DNA of 52,562 nucleotides from assembly GCA_026388245.1 (NCBI GenBank), contig JAPLKD010000112.1:1-52562 (forward strand), read 5' to 3'. Shown one piece after another: positions 35,517-43,624 of the stretch (within the stretch, counting starts at the first letter, position 1; every line of letters starts with the position of its first letter). A model generated the notes under the pieces. The model was not told the DNA's origin, made no database searches, and saw only the letters and a program-made list of their open reading frames with translations. The translations under genes and the position numbers were made by a program. This stretch comes from Pseudomonadota bacterium (GTDB lineage: Bacteria; Desulfobacterota; Syntrophorhabdia; Syntrophorhabdales; Syntrophorhabdaceae).

Positions 35517-36055
35517 TTAAGGACGGTGATCTGGCTGAGGGCTCTCTCCTTGTAACGGGACCGGACGACGACTCATACACACTCCTCTGCGGGGAGAGGC
35601 GTCTGGAAGCAGCCCGGCAACTCGAACTTGAATCTGTACCGGTGCGGGTCATAGAAGCAGGTAAGGAATCAGGTGAGACTATAGCCTTTCAACTGACAGA
35701 GAACCTCCAGAGGGTTGCCACCCACGGGGCTGGTTTGCGTTACTGAATTCAATTTACAGGGCGTGTGTACCCGGCTAAACCAGGATATGGGATATTGGCA
35801 TATATCCAGGCGAAACATCCTGACAAAAACTATGATGTGGATGGGGTTATGAGTGGGTTTATAAGTTATGATCGGTCATCTGACTATGCTTCTGAAGAAC
35901 TTTCCGCAACGTTTGTGGAGAGTTCTTAAAATCTCTGGAAAGTCAACAAAGCCGCTGTTTAACTGGCTTTCGCTATTAAAACTTTCTGATGAGATTCGGA
36001 TGGCAATTGTCCCTCCGCTGTCGGGATTAAACCGTGCAGAAGGAAAAACCAGGCG
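35517..36055 (+). pseudogene. Decayed ParB-like gene (largest relic)
   Basis: The first part reads DGDLAEGSLLVTGPDDDSYT, then LLCGERRLEAARQLELESVP and TIAFQLTENLQR, the typical ParB/Spo0J N-terminal nuclease-like domain (GERR motif, TENLQR). After frame changes near 35730-35760, other frames give GILAYIQAKHPDKNYDVDGV, ASEELSATF and, past further stops, a stretch matching SGKS..LYN.LSLLKL of the better copy at 46744-47064. The 5' end is replaced by the terminator of the preceding unit. It is a dead gene, with no parA nearby. Confidence 0.75.
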
Positions 36056-36206
36056 GGAAAAAGGCTCCAGTTTATTTTTTCGTTCAAGTTCTCATCCTGA
36101 TGCCCGCGTTATGCGCAAATGGTCTCCTTAGCGGGATCGGGAAGTATCGCACACTACCAAACGGGTTTTACAGATCAAAAAGGATTTATTAAAAACATCT
36201 TAAAAA

Positions 36207-36431
36207 CTACCGCGACAGTGCTTTTAAGTATCCCCGCAAGGCATCATTCATCAATGTCTGATACGCAACCTTCTTTTCTGTGGCAAGCTTCTTGAAATAC
36301 AGCACAACATCGTCGTCGATTCTTATCGTCGTAGATATTTTTTTGGGCCGATAAAACCGCCCCCTGATACCCTTTGAAAAGTCGTACTCTGCCTGTAATT
36401 CAAAGTTTTCTTTATCTTCCAATGTGTTCAT
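36207..36431 (-). CDS. brnA: BrnA-type antitoxin
   Basis: The 74-residue protein has a variable N-terminus and a ribbon-helix-helix C-terminal half, PKKISTTIRIDDDVVLYFKK followed by KVAYQTLMNDALRGYL, the pattern of BrnA/CopG antitoxins that bind the toxin and the operon promoter. It overlaps the toxin gene by 20 bases; toxin first is the usual brnT-brnA order. Confidence 0.88.
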   Translation of the reverse strand: MNTLEDKENFELQAEYDFSKGIRGRFYRPKKISTTIRIDDDVVLYFKKLATEKKVAYQTLMNDALRGYLKALSR

Positions 36432-36720
36432 AATCTTCCCTCTCTTTCCTGGTTGCCTTTCTTGCTGTAATCAACCGGACAGTTTCCGTGCCTTTTTCAT
36501 CAAAAAGGTAAAGGTGCCCTGCAACAATGGTTAACCCGTTTTTTGCCCGGCCTATCGTTATCCATCGTTCCTCAAAATAATTAAACCTTGTATCCATCAT
36601 GGAAAAATGAAACGGATCGTCAAATATCTCCTGAACCTCCCGGAAGTCAACACCATGTTTTTGCATGTTCTCTTTATTCTTCTCTTCATTCCAGGCAAAT
36701 TCCATACTCTTTTGTAGCAT
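36412..36720 (-). CDS. brnT: BrnT-type ribonuclease toxin
   Basis: BrnT toxins are RelE-fold ribonucleases. The 102-residue chain has EFAWNEEKNKENMQKHGVDF near the start, FDDPFHFSMMDTRFNYFEER with WITIGRA in the middle and TVRLITARKATRKEREDYE at the end, the conserved Arg/His-rich tail of the family. MEFAWN at 36705 is an alternative start. A TTGACA/TACAAA pair 17 bases apart straddles the first codons on the minus strand, so transcription may start at or inside the gene, favouring the later ATG. It looks intact, unlike the decayed DNA around it. Confidence 0.88.
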   Translation of the reverse strand: MLQKSMEFAWNEEKNKENMQKHGVDFREVQEIFDDPFHFSMMDTRFNYFEERWITIGRAKNGLTIVAGHLYLFDEKGTETVRLITARKATRKEREDYEHIGR

Positions 36721-36751
36721 GATGTAATAACGTTGTCAATACAAAATGGCG

Positions 36752-37210
36752 CAGATAGATTGGGGTCGGACCCCAGTGAAATAGAAAAGCAGATTCTTTA
36801 CACGGGGTAAGCCAAGCCCTTTAAAAGCAGTGTTAAGTTTTGAGTGTTGAATGTTGAGTTGAAAAAACTGACCTTTTGAAAATAGGGAGATGGGAGTAAG
36901 AAGTAGGGGGTTATCTTAATCCTTTAATCCATCAATCCTTAATCCAATTTCAGGGCTTAAAGTGTTGTTTTTGGGGGCAATTTGTAACAAAGGTCTGTGC
37001 CCGGGCCGTCTTAAATTCCGTGATGTCCTGCCTTCGGCAGGATTAAGGCTTGCGTGATTCGTGCCCACCTTTCCCCTTCCACGCAGGCTAAAGCCCTGGC
37101 CAAGAACTGCAACAGCGCCTTAGCAGGGCAGGCAGGGCAGGCCTGCGACTACCCACTTTCTGCTCTCCGCTCTCCGCTCTCCGCTCCTTCCCCCTTCAGC
37201 CTGTCTCTTT
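36752..37210. repeat. Long mosaic repeat block (partner of 42020-42297)
   Basis: In order: GATTGGGGTCGGACCCCA, then AGCCCTTTAAAAGCAGTGTT with AAGTTTTGAGTGTTGA units, then TTTTTGGGGGCAATTTGTAAC, CTTAAATTCCGTGATGTCC, CTGCCTTCGGCAGGATTAAG, GCAGGCTAAAGCC pieces and CTCTCCGCT tandems. The same units, inverted and in reverse order, occur at 42020-42297. No gene is present from 36721 to 37329. Confidence 0.75.
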
Positions 37211-37329
37211 TCCTTAAAACAGGGGCTGGCACGGAACCATCATCAAGTATACAGGGTCGTAGCTGAGCAATTACATTCGTTCATGCTTTTCATTTGAATT
37301 TCAATTAAACACATGTGATAATAGGCATT

Positions 37330-37500
37330 ATGACAGATAATCCAATCAAAATTCTTATTGTGGACGATGACCCTGATATTCGCCTTTTACTGGATTTTAA
37401 CCTGTTGAAGGACGGATACGAGGTGCTTGAGGCAACGAATGGTGCTGAGGCCCTTGATATTATGAGAGAGCATACTGTCTCGTCTCTATCCGACACTTGA
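37330..37500 (+). pseudogene. Truncated response-regulator receiver domain
   Basis: MTDNPIKILIVDDDPDIRLL followed by DFNLLKDGYEVLEATNGAEA and LDIMRE is the first third of a CheY-like receiver domain with its acidic pocket (DDD). The phospho-acceptor Asp, the rest of the domain and any output domain are missing. The frame runs out at HTVSSLSDT. The stop overlaps the region just before the L,D-transpeptidase gene, so a deletion has joined the two. Confidence 0.8.
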
Positions 37501-37520
37501 GAGTTGACGAGACACTGCCT

Positions 37521-38474
37521 ATGCAAGCCCTTCTGATTCTACTTCTCATTCTTTCATATACACATGTCTTTGCCTCTGATATGGTCATTGGCGGCGTAAA
37601 GACATACGTTGTCCAAAATGGCGACAGCCTTGAACTCATTGGTGCAAAGCACGGGGTATTCTGGAAAAATATTGTGAAAGAGAACAATATTGACCCTAAG
37701 CTACCCCTTCCGGAGGGGGCAACTGTCACAATAAATAACCGGAAAATTGTCCCTAAAATTATACAAAACGGCATCATTATTAATATACCCGACCGGACAC
37801 TCTATTATTTTAAAGATGGCAGGCTTACTGCTATTCCTGTTGGTGTCGGTTTACCTTATGAGGAAAACAACATGAGCTGGCAGACCACAATGGGAACGTT
37901 TAAAATTAAAAAGAAACGAAAAAATCCGACGTGGTATGTGCCGGACTCTATCCAGAGGGAGATGGAATTAAAGGGAAAGCCGGTTGAAGAGGCTGTGCCG
38001 CCTGGGCCCGATAACCCCCTCGGAAGGTATGCCCTGGAGACATCAATTACCGGCATACTGATCCACGAAACAATCCGGCCAAGGAGCGTATACCGTTATC
38101 TCAGTCATGGATGCATCAGAGTACTGCCCGAACATATGGAGCCGTTATTTAATATGGTTGAAGTGGGCACTCCGGGCGAGATCATATATGTGCCTGTCAA
38201 ACTGGCTGTCAGTAACAACAATAGGATATATCTTGAAGTACGCACCGACATGTATAAGAAAATCAAATCCAAAAGTGAGCATACACGGATGATCATTCAG
38301 GATAGGGGCGTTGCCGATAAGGTCGATTGGGAAAAGGTTGACAGGGTAATCAAAGAACAATCCGGTATCGCTGAGGATGTAACGTTAATCGCTCATAATG
38401 GGGTAAACGGGTCACTCAAGCGTAAAATCTCCACCACAACCCAAAAAATTTTAGATTTTCTGGGGTCAAGGTGA
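37521..38474 (+). CDS. L,D-transpeptidase (ErfK/YbiS/YkuD family)
   Basis: The enzyme makes L,D-crosslinks in peptidoglycan or attaches proteins to it. The 317-residue chain from the ATG at 37521 has a signal peptide (MQALLILLLILSYTHVFA), a LysM-like segment (YVVQNGDSLELIGAKHGVFW, about residues 30-80) and a YkuD domain with the catalytic SHGCIRVLPEHME near residue 198. A long helical tail follows. No good ribosome-binding site is seen and the upstream DNA is a receiver-domain relic, so the native start and promoter may be lost or altered. Confidence 0.9.
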   Translation: MQALLILLLILSYTHVFASDMVIGGVKTYVVQNGDSLELIGAKHGVFWKNIVKENNIDPKLPLPEGATVTINNRKIVPKIIQNGIIINIPDRTLYYFKDGRLTAIPVGVGLPYEENNMSWQTTMGTFKIKKKRKNPTWYVPDSIQREMELKGKPVEEAVPPGPDNPLGRYALETSITGILIHETIRPRSVYRYLSHGCIRVLPEHMEPLFNMVEVGTPGEIIYVPVKLAVSNNNRIYLEVRTDMYKKIKSKSEHTRMIIQDRGVADKVDWEKVDRVIKEQSGIAEDVTLIAHNGVNGSLKRKISTTTQKILDFLGSR

Positions 38475-38580
38475 ATGATAGTGAAAGGTAAAAGGTGAAT
38501 AGTAAAAGGTGAATAGTGAATAGGTTTCTAACTGACTACTATTCACTAACGACTAACGACTGATTTTAAACGAATCACGG
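38475..38580. repeat. Tandem GTGAATAGT / AAAGGTGAA units
   Basis: The gap holds repeated GGTAAAAGGTGAATAGT units and CACTAACGACTAACGACTG, the same kind as at 27056-27075. No gene is present. Confidence 0.55.
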
Positions 38581-38589
38581 TATAAGTGT

Positions 38590-39306
38590 ATGATGAAGTA
38601 TTTAGCTGCAATATTAATAAGTTGTCTTTTGTTTATAGCCATGACATTCCCATCTGTCTCTGCCGACACGTTTGAGAAAAGAAGACAGGAGATGGTTGAG
38701 AAGGACATCAAGGCGCGCGGCATAAAGGACAAGAAGGTTCTTGACGCCATGTTGAAGGTGCAGAGGCATCTCTTCGTAGATGAATCACAGATAAGCAAGG
38801 CCTATAATGACCATCCCCTGCCCATCGGAGAAGGGCAGACCATATCGCAGCCGTATATTGTGGCCCTCATGACAGAGGCAGTGGCCCTCAAAGGGGACGA
38901 AAAGGTGCTTGAGATAGGGACAGGTTCAGGCTACCAGGCTGCAATCCTCGGCGAGATTGTAAGAGAGGTATATACAATAGAGATAAAGAAGGAACTGGCC
39001 GACCAGGCAAGAGAAAGACTTAAACGGTTGGGGTATAAAAATATAACAGTAAAGCACGGGGATGGTTTTTTTGGTTGGAAGGAATATGCACCCTTTGATG
39101 TTATTATGGTCACTGCCTCAGGGGATCATGTCCCGCTGCCGCTTCTTGCACAGTTAAAGGAAGGGGGACGGCTTATTATGCCTGTTGGCAGCACTGTTTT
39201 GCACCAGAACCTGACACTCGTAAAAAAAGAAAAGGGGAAAAACATCGTAAGGAAGCTGGGTGGTGTGGTGTTTGTCCCCATGACAGGAGAACAGCAGAAA
39301 AGATAA
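38590..39306 (+). CDS. pcm: Protein-L-isoaspartate O-methyltransferase with signal peptide
   Basis: PCMT uses SAM to repair isoaspartyl residues. The 238-residue protein has a signal peptide ([20 protein letters not shown] to SVSA, about 25 residues) and then a complete [39 protein letters not shown], the [11 protein letters not shown] block, the SAM motif [15 protein letters not shown] and DVIMVTAS. The leader implies export, which is odd for a SAM-dependent enzyme because SAM is cytoplasmic. Similar leaders exist in some relatives. It stands between repeats and a decayed DUF4197 gene. Confidence 0.92.
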   Translation: MMKYLAAILISCLLFIAMTFPSVSADTFEKRRQEMVEKDIKARGIKDKKVLDAMLKVQRHLFVDESQISKAYNDHPLPIGEGQTISQPYIVALMTEAVALKGDEKVLEIGTGSGYQAAILGEIVREVYTIEIKKELADQARERLKRLGYKNITVKHGDGFFGWKEYAPFDVIMVTASGDHVPLPLLAQLKEGGRLIMPVGSTVLHQNLTLVKKEKGKNIVRKLGGVVFVPMTGEQQKR

Positions 39307-39360
39307 ACCCATTTTGTGAAAGATGGTAGTGATACATAAAATACACCTGTAGTCCCTTTT

Positions 39361-39537
39361 GCCAGTATGGAATCCCTTGACCTCGACCAGTATGTGACAA
39401 ACAAAGCCTTGGATGGACTATTTTATATGGTGGGTCAGGAAGAAAAGAAGATCAGAACAGACCCGGCTGCAAGGGTAACCGATCTTCTCAGGAAGACATT
39501 CGGTAAGCAAGACGCCTGCATAGGACTGAGAGCTTAG
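39361..39537 (+). pseudogene. 3' relic of a DUF4197 gene
   Basis: In one frame the DNA reads [20 protein letters not shown], then [20 protein letters not shown] and [12 protein letters not shown], the conserved end of DUF4197 proteins (small exported proteins of unknown role). The frame is closed upstream by a stop near 39335, so the first roughly 170 residues are missing. It ends at TAG 39535-39537. Confidence 0.7.
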
Positions 39538-39555
39538 GGCATAAGACACTGGGCT

Positions 39556-39996
39556 TCAGAAGACCAGGATCATCAAAACAAGGCTGATTAATAAAAGGAT
39601 GCAAATTGCAATGAGACTTACGAATGAAAGCCCTGCGATCCTGGTGAGGCTTTTTACAAAACTCATCAGGTAGGAAATGTCCGTTCCCGTGGTTTTTGTG
39701 ATGAGCCGTATGGGGACGCTCAGTTTGATCACAGTGACGCTCAGGTATATAACAAGGACGGATATGAGTACCCATAAGGCGTAATCAGCCGTGGAAAGTA
39801 CCGCATACTTTGTGTCACTGATGGATAGCAGTGGCACGGGATCAAAAAATGAGATAACAATGTAGAGCACAAGGAGCATCCCTGCAACAAGGACGGCCAC
39901 CCCAAGTTTCAGCAAACCTCTTGCAAGCCCGGACAACAGCAGGTTTTCCTCCTCGGTGAATTCGTATTTCGTTACCATCTCTTTTAATTCATCCAT
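39556..39996 (-). CDS. Membrane protein with three to four helices, unknown
   Basis: The ATG at 39996 is chosen because GGAGG is 5 bases upstream. The 146-residue protein starts MDELKEMVTKYEFTEEENLL and has hydrophobic segments near residues 28-50, 66-93 and 115-146. No family is recognised. It is 16 bases after the YgiC-like gene in the same direction and likely belongs to the same unit as the YgiB/YgiC pair. In E. coli the related yjfM-yjfC genes also sit beside a membrane-protein gene (yjfL), although this protein does not look like YjfL. Confidence 0.7.
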   Translation of the reverse strand: MDELKEMVTKYEFTEEENLLLSGLARGLLKLGVAVLVAGMLLVLYIVISFFDPVPLLSISDTKYAVLSTADYALWVLISVLVIYLSVTVIKLSVPIRLITKTTGTDISYLMSFVKSLTRIAGLSFVSLIAICILLLISLVLMILVF

Positions 39997-40012
39997 TCTG
40001 TCCTCCATCATC

Positions 40013-41125
40013 TTAAAACATATGCGGCACAAACCTGCTCATATTATTGGTAATAGGCGTTGCATCTTCCCTTATCCCCATGCCTGCCGGTTCCGAGCCT
40101 ATGATCCAGGAGCCGATGACAGGGTAATTCCCGGAATAATCGGGAAGTTCTTTATATGCCTGATAGATGACATTATTCCTGGATCTGAGAAAAGAAGTTC
40201 CTGTGCGAATGTTTTCTCCTTCCCGCGAGAAAAAAGGTTTCTCGACATAGTGGGTGCCATTGTTTGGTGGCTCAAAAAAGGCAGGCAACAGGTTCTTGTG
40301 GTTCGGGTACATTTCCCATAGAAGGGGTAATATTGCCTTGTTGCTCAGGATCATCTTCCACGCAGGTTCAAGGAGAGTAATTTCTGTATCCTTTAAGTGC
40401 TGCGAGAAATCTTCCCTTATGATCCATTCCCAGGGGTAGAGCTTGAACATGAACCGGATAGGGTTGTTGTCCAGATCAACATATTCCTTCCTGTCAAAAT
40501 CATATCCCACATCATCAACATAGATATGCTTCGTGGTTATACTCGCCTGTATAGCCAGGTCTCTCATGTATTCAACCGTTGTATAGTCTTCCAGGGATTC
40601 CTTTACACAGGAGAAATATAATGTCCCGAATCCTACATACCTTTTCATGTTCCTTTTCATGACATCCAGCAGTTTTTCGTGAATCGAGTTGAACTGGTCC
40701 TTTTCCGGTTGATAATCCTGGAGCCAGTAGTATTGGATAACACTTGCCTCGAAAAGCGCTGTTGGCGTGTCTGCATTGAATTCAAGGAGCCCGGGTTCTG
40801 ATTTCCCGTCATACCACAGGTCAAATCTCCCATACAGGGAGGGCTCCCTCCTGTCCCACGACTGTTTTATATATTCTGAAAATTGAGGGGGAATCCCGAT
40901 TTTTTCATAGAGATTATGCTCTATGACATATGGTACCAACGTGAGACATAGCCTGTATAATTCCTGTGTAACCTCCTCCAGATGGTCAATCTGGTCGGAA
41001 GTGAAATCATAGAAAATCGACTCGTCCCAGTAGGGCATCCCATCCATTTCATGAAAATAGAATCCTGCCTTTTCCACCTTTTCTTTCCAGTTGTCGCGGA
41101 TATGTTTTACGGGTTTTCTTATCAT
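40013..41125 (-). CDS. YgiC-like ATP-grasp ligase (glutathionylspermidine synthase family)
   Basis: The 370-residue protein matches the synthetase half of glutathionylspermidine synthase: PSLYGRFDLWYDG, LLEFNADTPTALFE, LYPWEWIIRED, KAILPLLWEMYPNHKNLLPAFFE (split here), VEKPFFSREG and PVIGSWIIG. Such stand-alone enzymes (YgiC, YjfC) form amide bonds with ATP, but their substrates are unknown; no amidase half is present. The YgiB-like lipoprotein gene lies 11 bases upstream, a conserved pairing. Confidence 0.9.
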   Translation of the reverse strand: MIRKPVKHIRDNWKEKVEKAGFYFHEMDGMPYWDESIFYDFTSDQIDHLEEVTQELYRLCLTLVPYVIEHNLYEKIGIPPQFSEYIKQSWDRREPSLYGRFDLWYDGKSEPGLLEFNADTPTALFEASVIQYYWLQDYQPEKDQFNSIHEKLLDVMKRNMKRYVGFGTLYFSCVKESLEDYTTVEYMRDLAIQASITTKHIYVDDVGYDFDRKEYVDLDNNPIRFMFKLYPWEWIIREDFSQHLKDTEITLLEPAWKMILSNKAILPLLWEMYPNHKNLLPAFFEPPNNGTHYVEKPFFSREGENIRTGTSFLRSRNNVIYQAYKELPDYSGNYPVIGSWIIGSEPAGMGIREDATPITNNMSRFVPHMF

Positions 41126-41136
41126 GATATTTTAAG

Positions 41137-41439
41137 TCAGGATGAAGAACGGCCTGCAGAAAAACCCCAGCCTCCACGAACCACTCCTGTGGCACGATTA
41201 CTTATCGTAGATGGATTAGTAGCCCGGCTGCTTGAGAGAGAATGCATATACCACGGCCCGTAGTAAATGCTTCGATAACCGGTGCCGGTCTTCTCCTTTT
41301 CTTCGGCGCATTTGGAAGGGTCATTGTAGTCCTTGACGCAGTCATCCCAGCTTGCATATTGATTCCTTACCTCTCGTTCGCATCCGAGAAAAAGGGTACT
41401 CGTAAGGAGAACGAGGGTTATTGTCTTTGACTTTTTCAT
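41137..41439 (-). CDS. YgiB-like (DUF1190) lipoprotein
   Basis: The 100-residue protein has a lipoprotein signal with lipobox LFLGC (Cys20), then YASWDDCVKDYNDPSKC, YYGPWYM and a Ser/Arg/Gly-rich end (GWGFSAGRSSS), the plan of DUF1190 proteins. It should be anchored in an envelope membrane. Its neighbour is the YgiC-like ligase, as in E. coli ygiB-ygiC. Confidence 0.82.
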   Translation of the reverse strand: MKKSKTITLVLLTSTLFLGCEREVRNQYASWDDCVKDYNDPSKCAEEKEKTGTGYRSIYYGPWYMHSLSSSRATNPSTISNRATGVVRGGWGFSAGRSSS

Positions 41440-41597
41440 GACCTGTTATGAGTTATTTTAGCACCTGTTTACCTATAATGCAAAACCTTTGAGGTAATGG
41501 TTCATTCTGGAGAACCCAAATATTATTTCCTTTTACGGTACTTTTAATGTTAGTTTGATGGGACTACAACAAAATCACTTTTTCAAGAGGTAATACA

Positions 41598-42005
41598 ATG
41601 GCCTGTAAGATAAAACTGTGCACCGTGATAACACTCGTGGCGCTTATGCTGCTTTGCATGTCTGTTTCCTCCCATGCCTTTAACGAATATGATAAGGTCT
41701 GGCACTTCAGCATATCGGCGGTCTTCGGTGCAGCAAGCGAGACCTATCTGCATTACAACACCAAGATTGAAACTCCTCAGCGAATAGTATACAGTACGTT
41801 TCTCGGTATTGTTCCCGGCATATTCAAGGAACTCTATGATGACCGTCAGAAGGATAATCAATTTGATTGGGGCGATATGGCGGCAAACGCCGGCGGTGCC
41901 CTTGTCGGGGCACTCATATCAAATTATATAAATAACAAAATAGAAATCCGTTTCGACATCAAAGAGAAAAAGGCAACGGTTTCGTATCAAATAGTAAAAT
42001 TTTAA
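41598..42005 (+). CDS. YfiM-like (DUF2279) exported protein
   Basis: The 135-residue protein has a signal peptide (to about residue 27), then DKVWHFSISAVFGAASETYL and GIVPGIFKELYDDRQKDNQF followed by DWGDMAANAGGALVG, the conserved pattern of YfiM/DUF2279 proteins whose role is unknown. AAGAGGT is 6 bases before the ATG. It stands alone between the divergent YgiB gene and repeat DNA. Confidence 0.82.
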   Translation: MACKIKLCTVITLVALMLLCMSVSSHAFNEYDKVWHFSISAVFGAASETYLHYNTKIETPQRIVYSTFLGIVPGIFKELYDDRQKDNQFDWGDMAANAGGALVGALISNYINNKIEIRFDIKEKKATVSYQIVKF

Positions 42006-42019
42006 GACCGATTTTTATC

Positions 42020-42297
42020 CTTTCTTTCTCCAAGCTGAAGGGGAAAGGGGCGGAGAGCAGAATAGTGAATAGCGAAAACTGGGCACGAATCACGAATAAT
42101 TAATCACGCAAGCCTCTTAATCCTACCGAAGGCGGGACATTACGAATTACGGAATTTAAGTTACAAATTGCCCCCAAAAAAACAGCACTTTGAGCTGATA
42201 TTATTGGGTTTTTTCAACTCAAAACTTAACACTCAAAACTCAAAACTCAACACTGCTTTTAAAGGGTTTGGTCCTACTCCAATTACTCCCTTTGATT
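42020..42297. repeat. Long mosaic repeat block (inverted partner of 36752-37210)
   Basis: In order: GCTGAAGGGGAAAGG, CGGAGAGC, GAATAGTG units, CACGCAAGCCTCTTAATCCT, CCGAAGGCGGGACAT, GGAATTTAAGTTACAAATTG, CCCCCAAAAAAACAGCACTT, AACTCAAAACTTAACACTC units, GCTTTTAAAGGGTTTGGTCC and TACTCCAATTACTCCC. This is the reverse complement, unit by unit, of the block at 36.75-37.2 kb. It stops exactly at a half attC site. Confidence 0.75.
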
Positions 42298-42306
42298 GTT
42301 ATATGC
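42298..42306 (-). other. Half attC site (R'' core) at the end of the QueG-like cassette
   Basis: On the minus strand GCATATAAC follows the QueG-like gene by 24 bases. It is the exact reverse complement of GTTATATGC, the first bases of the same cassette at 43093-43085, as expected for R'' and R' of one integron cassette. The rest of the attC site has been replaced by the dispersed repeat. Confidence 0.6.
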
Positions 42307-42330
42307 AAGTTTAGTCGCGTACCTCCGGTG

Positions 42331-43053
42331 TCATCGTTTGTCAGGCGCTCTCTTTAGTACTTTTAATCCATAGGGACAGACTGCTGAGCAAATTCCGCAG
42401 GTATGCCCACTGTGATACTGAAAGTAGTGTTCCTTTTTCCATTGATCACATGCCCAAACATCCAATATTTCTTCACGTGGCAATCCCGGATACCATGCAT
42501 TGCCTTTCAACGCCTTTGCAGGGCATGCTTCAACGCAGCGAGTACAGCGGCCGCAAAAGTTGCGCTCTGTCGGCGGCCCACAAGGGAGTTCTATATCGGT
42601 AAAAACGGTGCCCAGGCGAATCCATGGTCCAAACTCGCGCGTGATAAGCTGACAATGACGGCCCACCCAGCCTAACCCTGCTCGGGTGGCTGCAGTTTTG
42701 TGAGGAAAGTCTCCTTTGATATTAAGTGTATCGGTACGATCCGAAGCCCCCAGCGGCTTTGCTCGAAAACCTATAGCTCTGATTTTGGTTGCTAACGTTT
42801 CTGATATTTTATTGATGTGGTTATTCACTCTGGCATACTCATCAACGTATCTTTGGTTAGGGCCATTCTGGATACTAACCATAATTTGAGGGTTCATCGG
42901 TATAGCCCATGAAATAGCGAAAGGAAAACCATGTCCTGTTTCATCCTGGGGTGTGGGAAAATCCCGAAGGTCCGCCACACCCCAGAGGACAATCTTCTGT
43001 GCGCCCATCCACTCAGTCAGCCAGAAAGGGAAAACAGTAGAAAGAAGTGGCAA
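42331..43053 (-). CDS. QueG-like 4Fe-4S protein inside an integron-type cassette
   Basis: The start is a TTG at 43053 because AAGGAGGT lies 6 bases before it. The 240-residue protein has WGVADLRDFPTP, a middle part with FPHKTAATRAGLGWVGRHCQ, then the ferredoxin-type clusters CGRCTRCVEACPAKAL and CGICSAVCPYGLKVL. The plan is that of epoxyqueuosine reductase-like proteins without the QueG C-terminal repeats. The substrate is unknown. The gene fills a cassette of about 790 bases bounded by an attC-like site on its 5' side and a half site 24 bases after its stop. It has no visible promoter. Confidence 0.85.
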   Translation of the reverse strand: MPLLSTVFPFWLTEWMGAQKIVLWGVADLRDFPTPQDETGHGFPFAISWAIPMNPQIMVSIQNGPNQRYVDEYARVNNHINKISETLATKIRAIGFRAKPLGASDRTDTLNIKGDFPHKTAATRAGLGWVGRHCQLITREFGPWIRLGTVFTDIELPCGPPTERNFCGRCTRCVEACPAKALKGNAWYPGLPREEILDVWACDQWKKEHYFQYHSGHTCGICSAVCPYGLKVLKRAPDKR

Positions 43054-43086
43054 CTGATACCTCCTTGTTTCGCAATTTCTAATAGC

Positions 43087-43146
43087 ATATAACGACAAAG
43101 CTCACCAGCGTGGCCTTGCCGCGTCCGATACAGCGAATTGTTGGCT
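43087..43146 (-). other. attC-like recombination site (59-base element), 60 bp
   Basis: On the minus strand it begins AGCCAAC and ends GTTATAT, with an imperfectly palindromic middle (AATTCGCTG near one end, GTGAGCTTTGTC near the other, around GGACGCGGCAAGGC). It begins 8 bases after the stop of the PPOX-family gene, and the next gene starts 34 bases beyond its end. Its R'' AGCCAAC (CAGCCAAC with one more base) is the exact reverse complement of the start of the PPOX cassette, GTTGGCTG at 43631-43624. The core matches GTTRRRY imperfectly. Confidence 0.75.
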
Positions 43147-43154
43147 GAAGTGCT

Positions 43155-43610
43155 TCATTGTCGAGCTTTACCACTGATTTCGAGTATTTGTACACGAAGA
43201 ACCAAGGTCTTGTTTAGCATTTTTTCTGTGAATTCCCAAGTACCGCTTCCGTACTGACGCATGATCCATTCAAGTGCATCGTTCTTGGCTTCTAAAGTAT
43301 CTAATATCTCGGCTGTACCTGATCCAATGACACTCTCGTATTTTGCTCCCCAACTGCAAGCTTGTTCCGACGTGAAAATATCATGAAGGATATCAAACTC
43401 GAAACATACACGATTATTCCTCTTGATAATGTCAATTTTTCTTCCTTCACGTGCGGTATGAAAGTAGAGGAAGCAGCCATCATAACCGAAACTGAGAGGA
43501 ACAACATAAGGCTGACTCTCGTCACACATTGCAAGATGACAAACCCGGCAACGTTTAATGATGCCGTCAATATCTTTCCTGTCTGTTATTTCTCTGTCAT
43601 TACGACGCAT
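43155..43610 (-). CDS. PPOX/NimA-type flavin-binding protein inside a cassette
   Basis: The 151-residue protein resembles the pyridoxamine 5'-phosphate oxidase-like split-barrel family that includes 5-nitroimidazole-resistance (Nim) proteins: ITDRKDIDGIIKRCRVCHLA, YVVPLSFGYDGCFLYFHTA, GRKIDIIKRNNRVCFEFD and SVIGSGTAEIL. Such proteins bind flavin or haem and reduce small molecules. The actual reaction here is unknown. The start (GGAG about 10 bases upstream) lies 20 bases inside the cassette boundary G/TTGGCT. The gene is flanked on both sides by attC-like sites. Confidence 0.88.
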   Translation of the reverse strand: MRRNDREITDRKDIDGIIKRCRVCHLAMCDESQPYVVPLSFGYDGCFLYFHTAREGRKIDIIKRNNRVCFEFDILHDIFTSEQACSWGAKYESVIGSGTAEILDTLEAKNDALEWIMRQYGSGTWEFTEKMLNKTLVLRVQILEISGKARQ

Positions 43611-43624
43611 TCTTCATTTTCTCC

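Noticed and set aside
39126-39404. Minus-strand frames opposite pcm
   Set aside because: They are antisense shadows of a well-supported gene.
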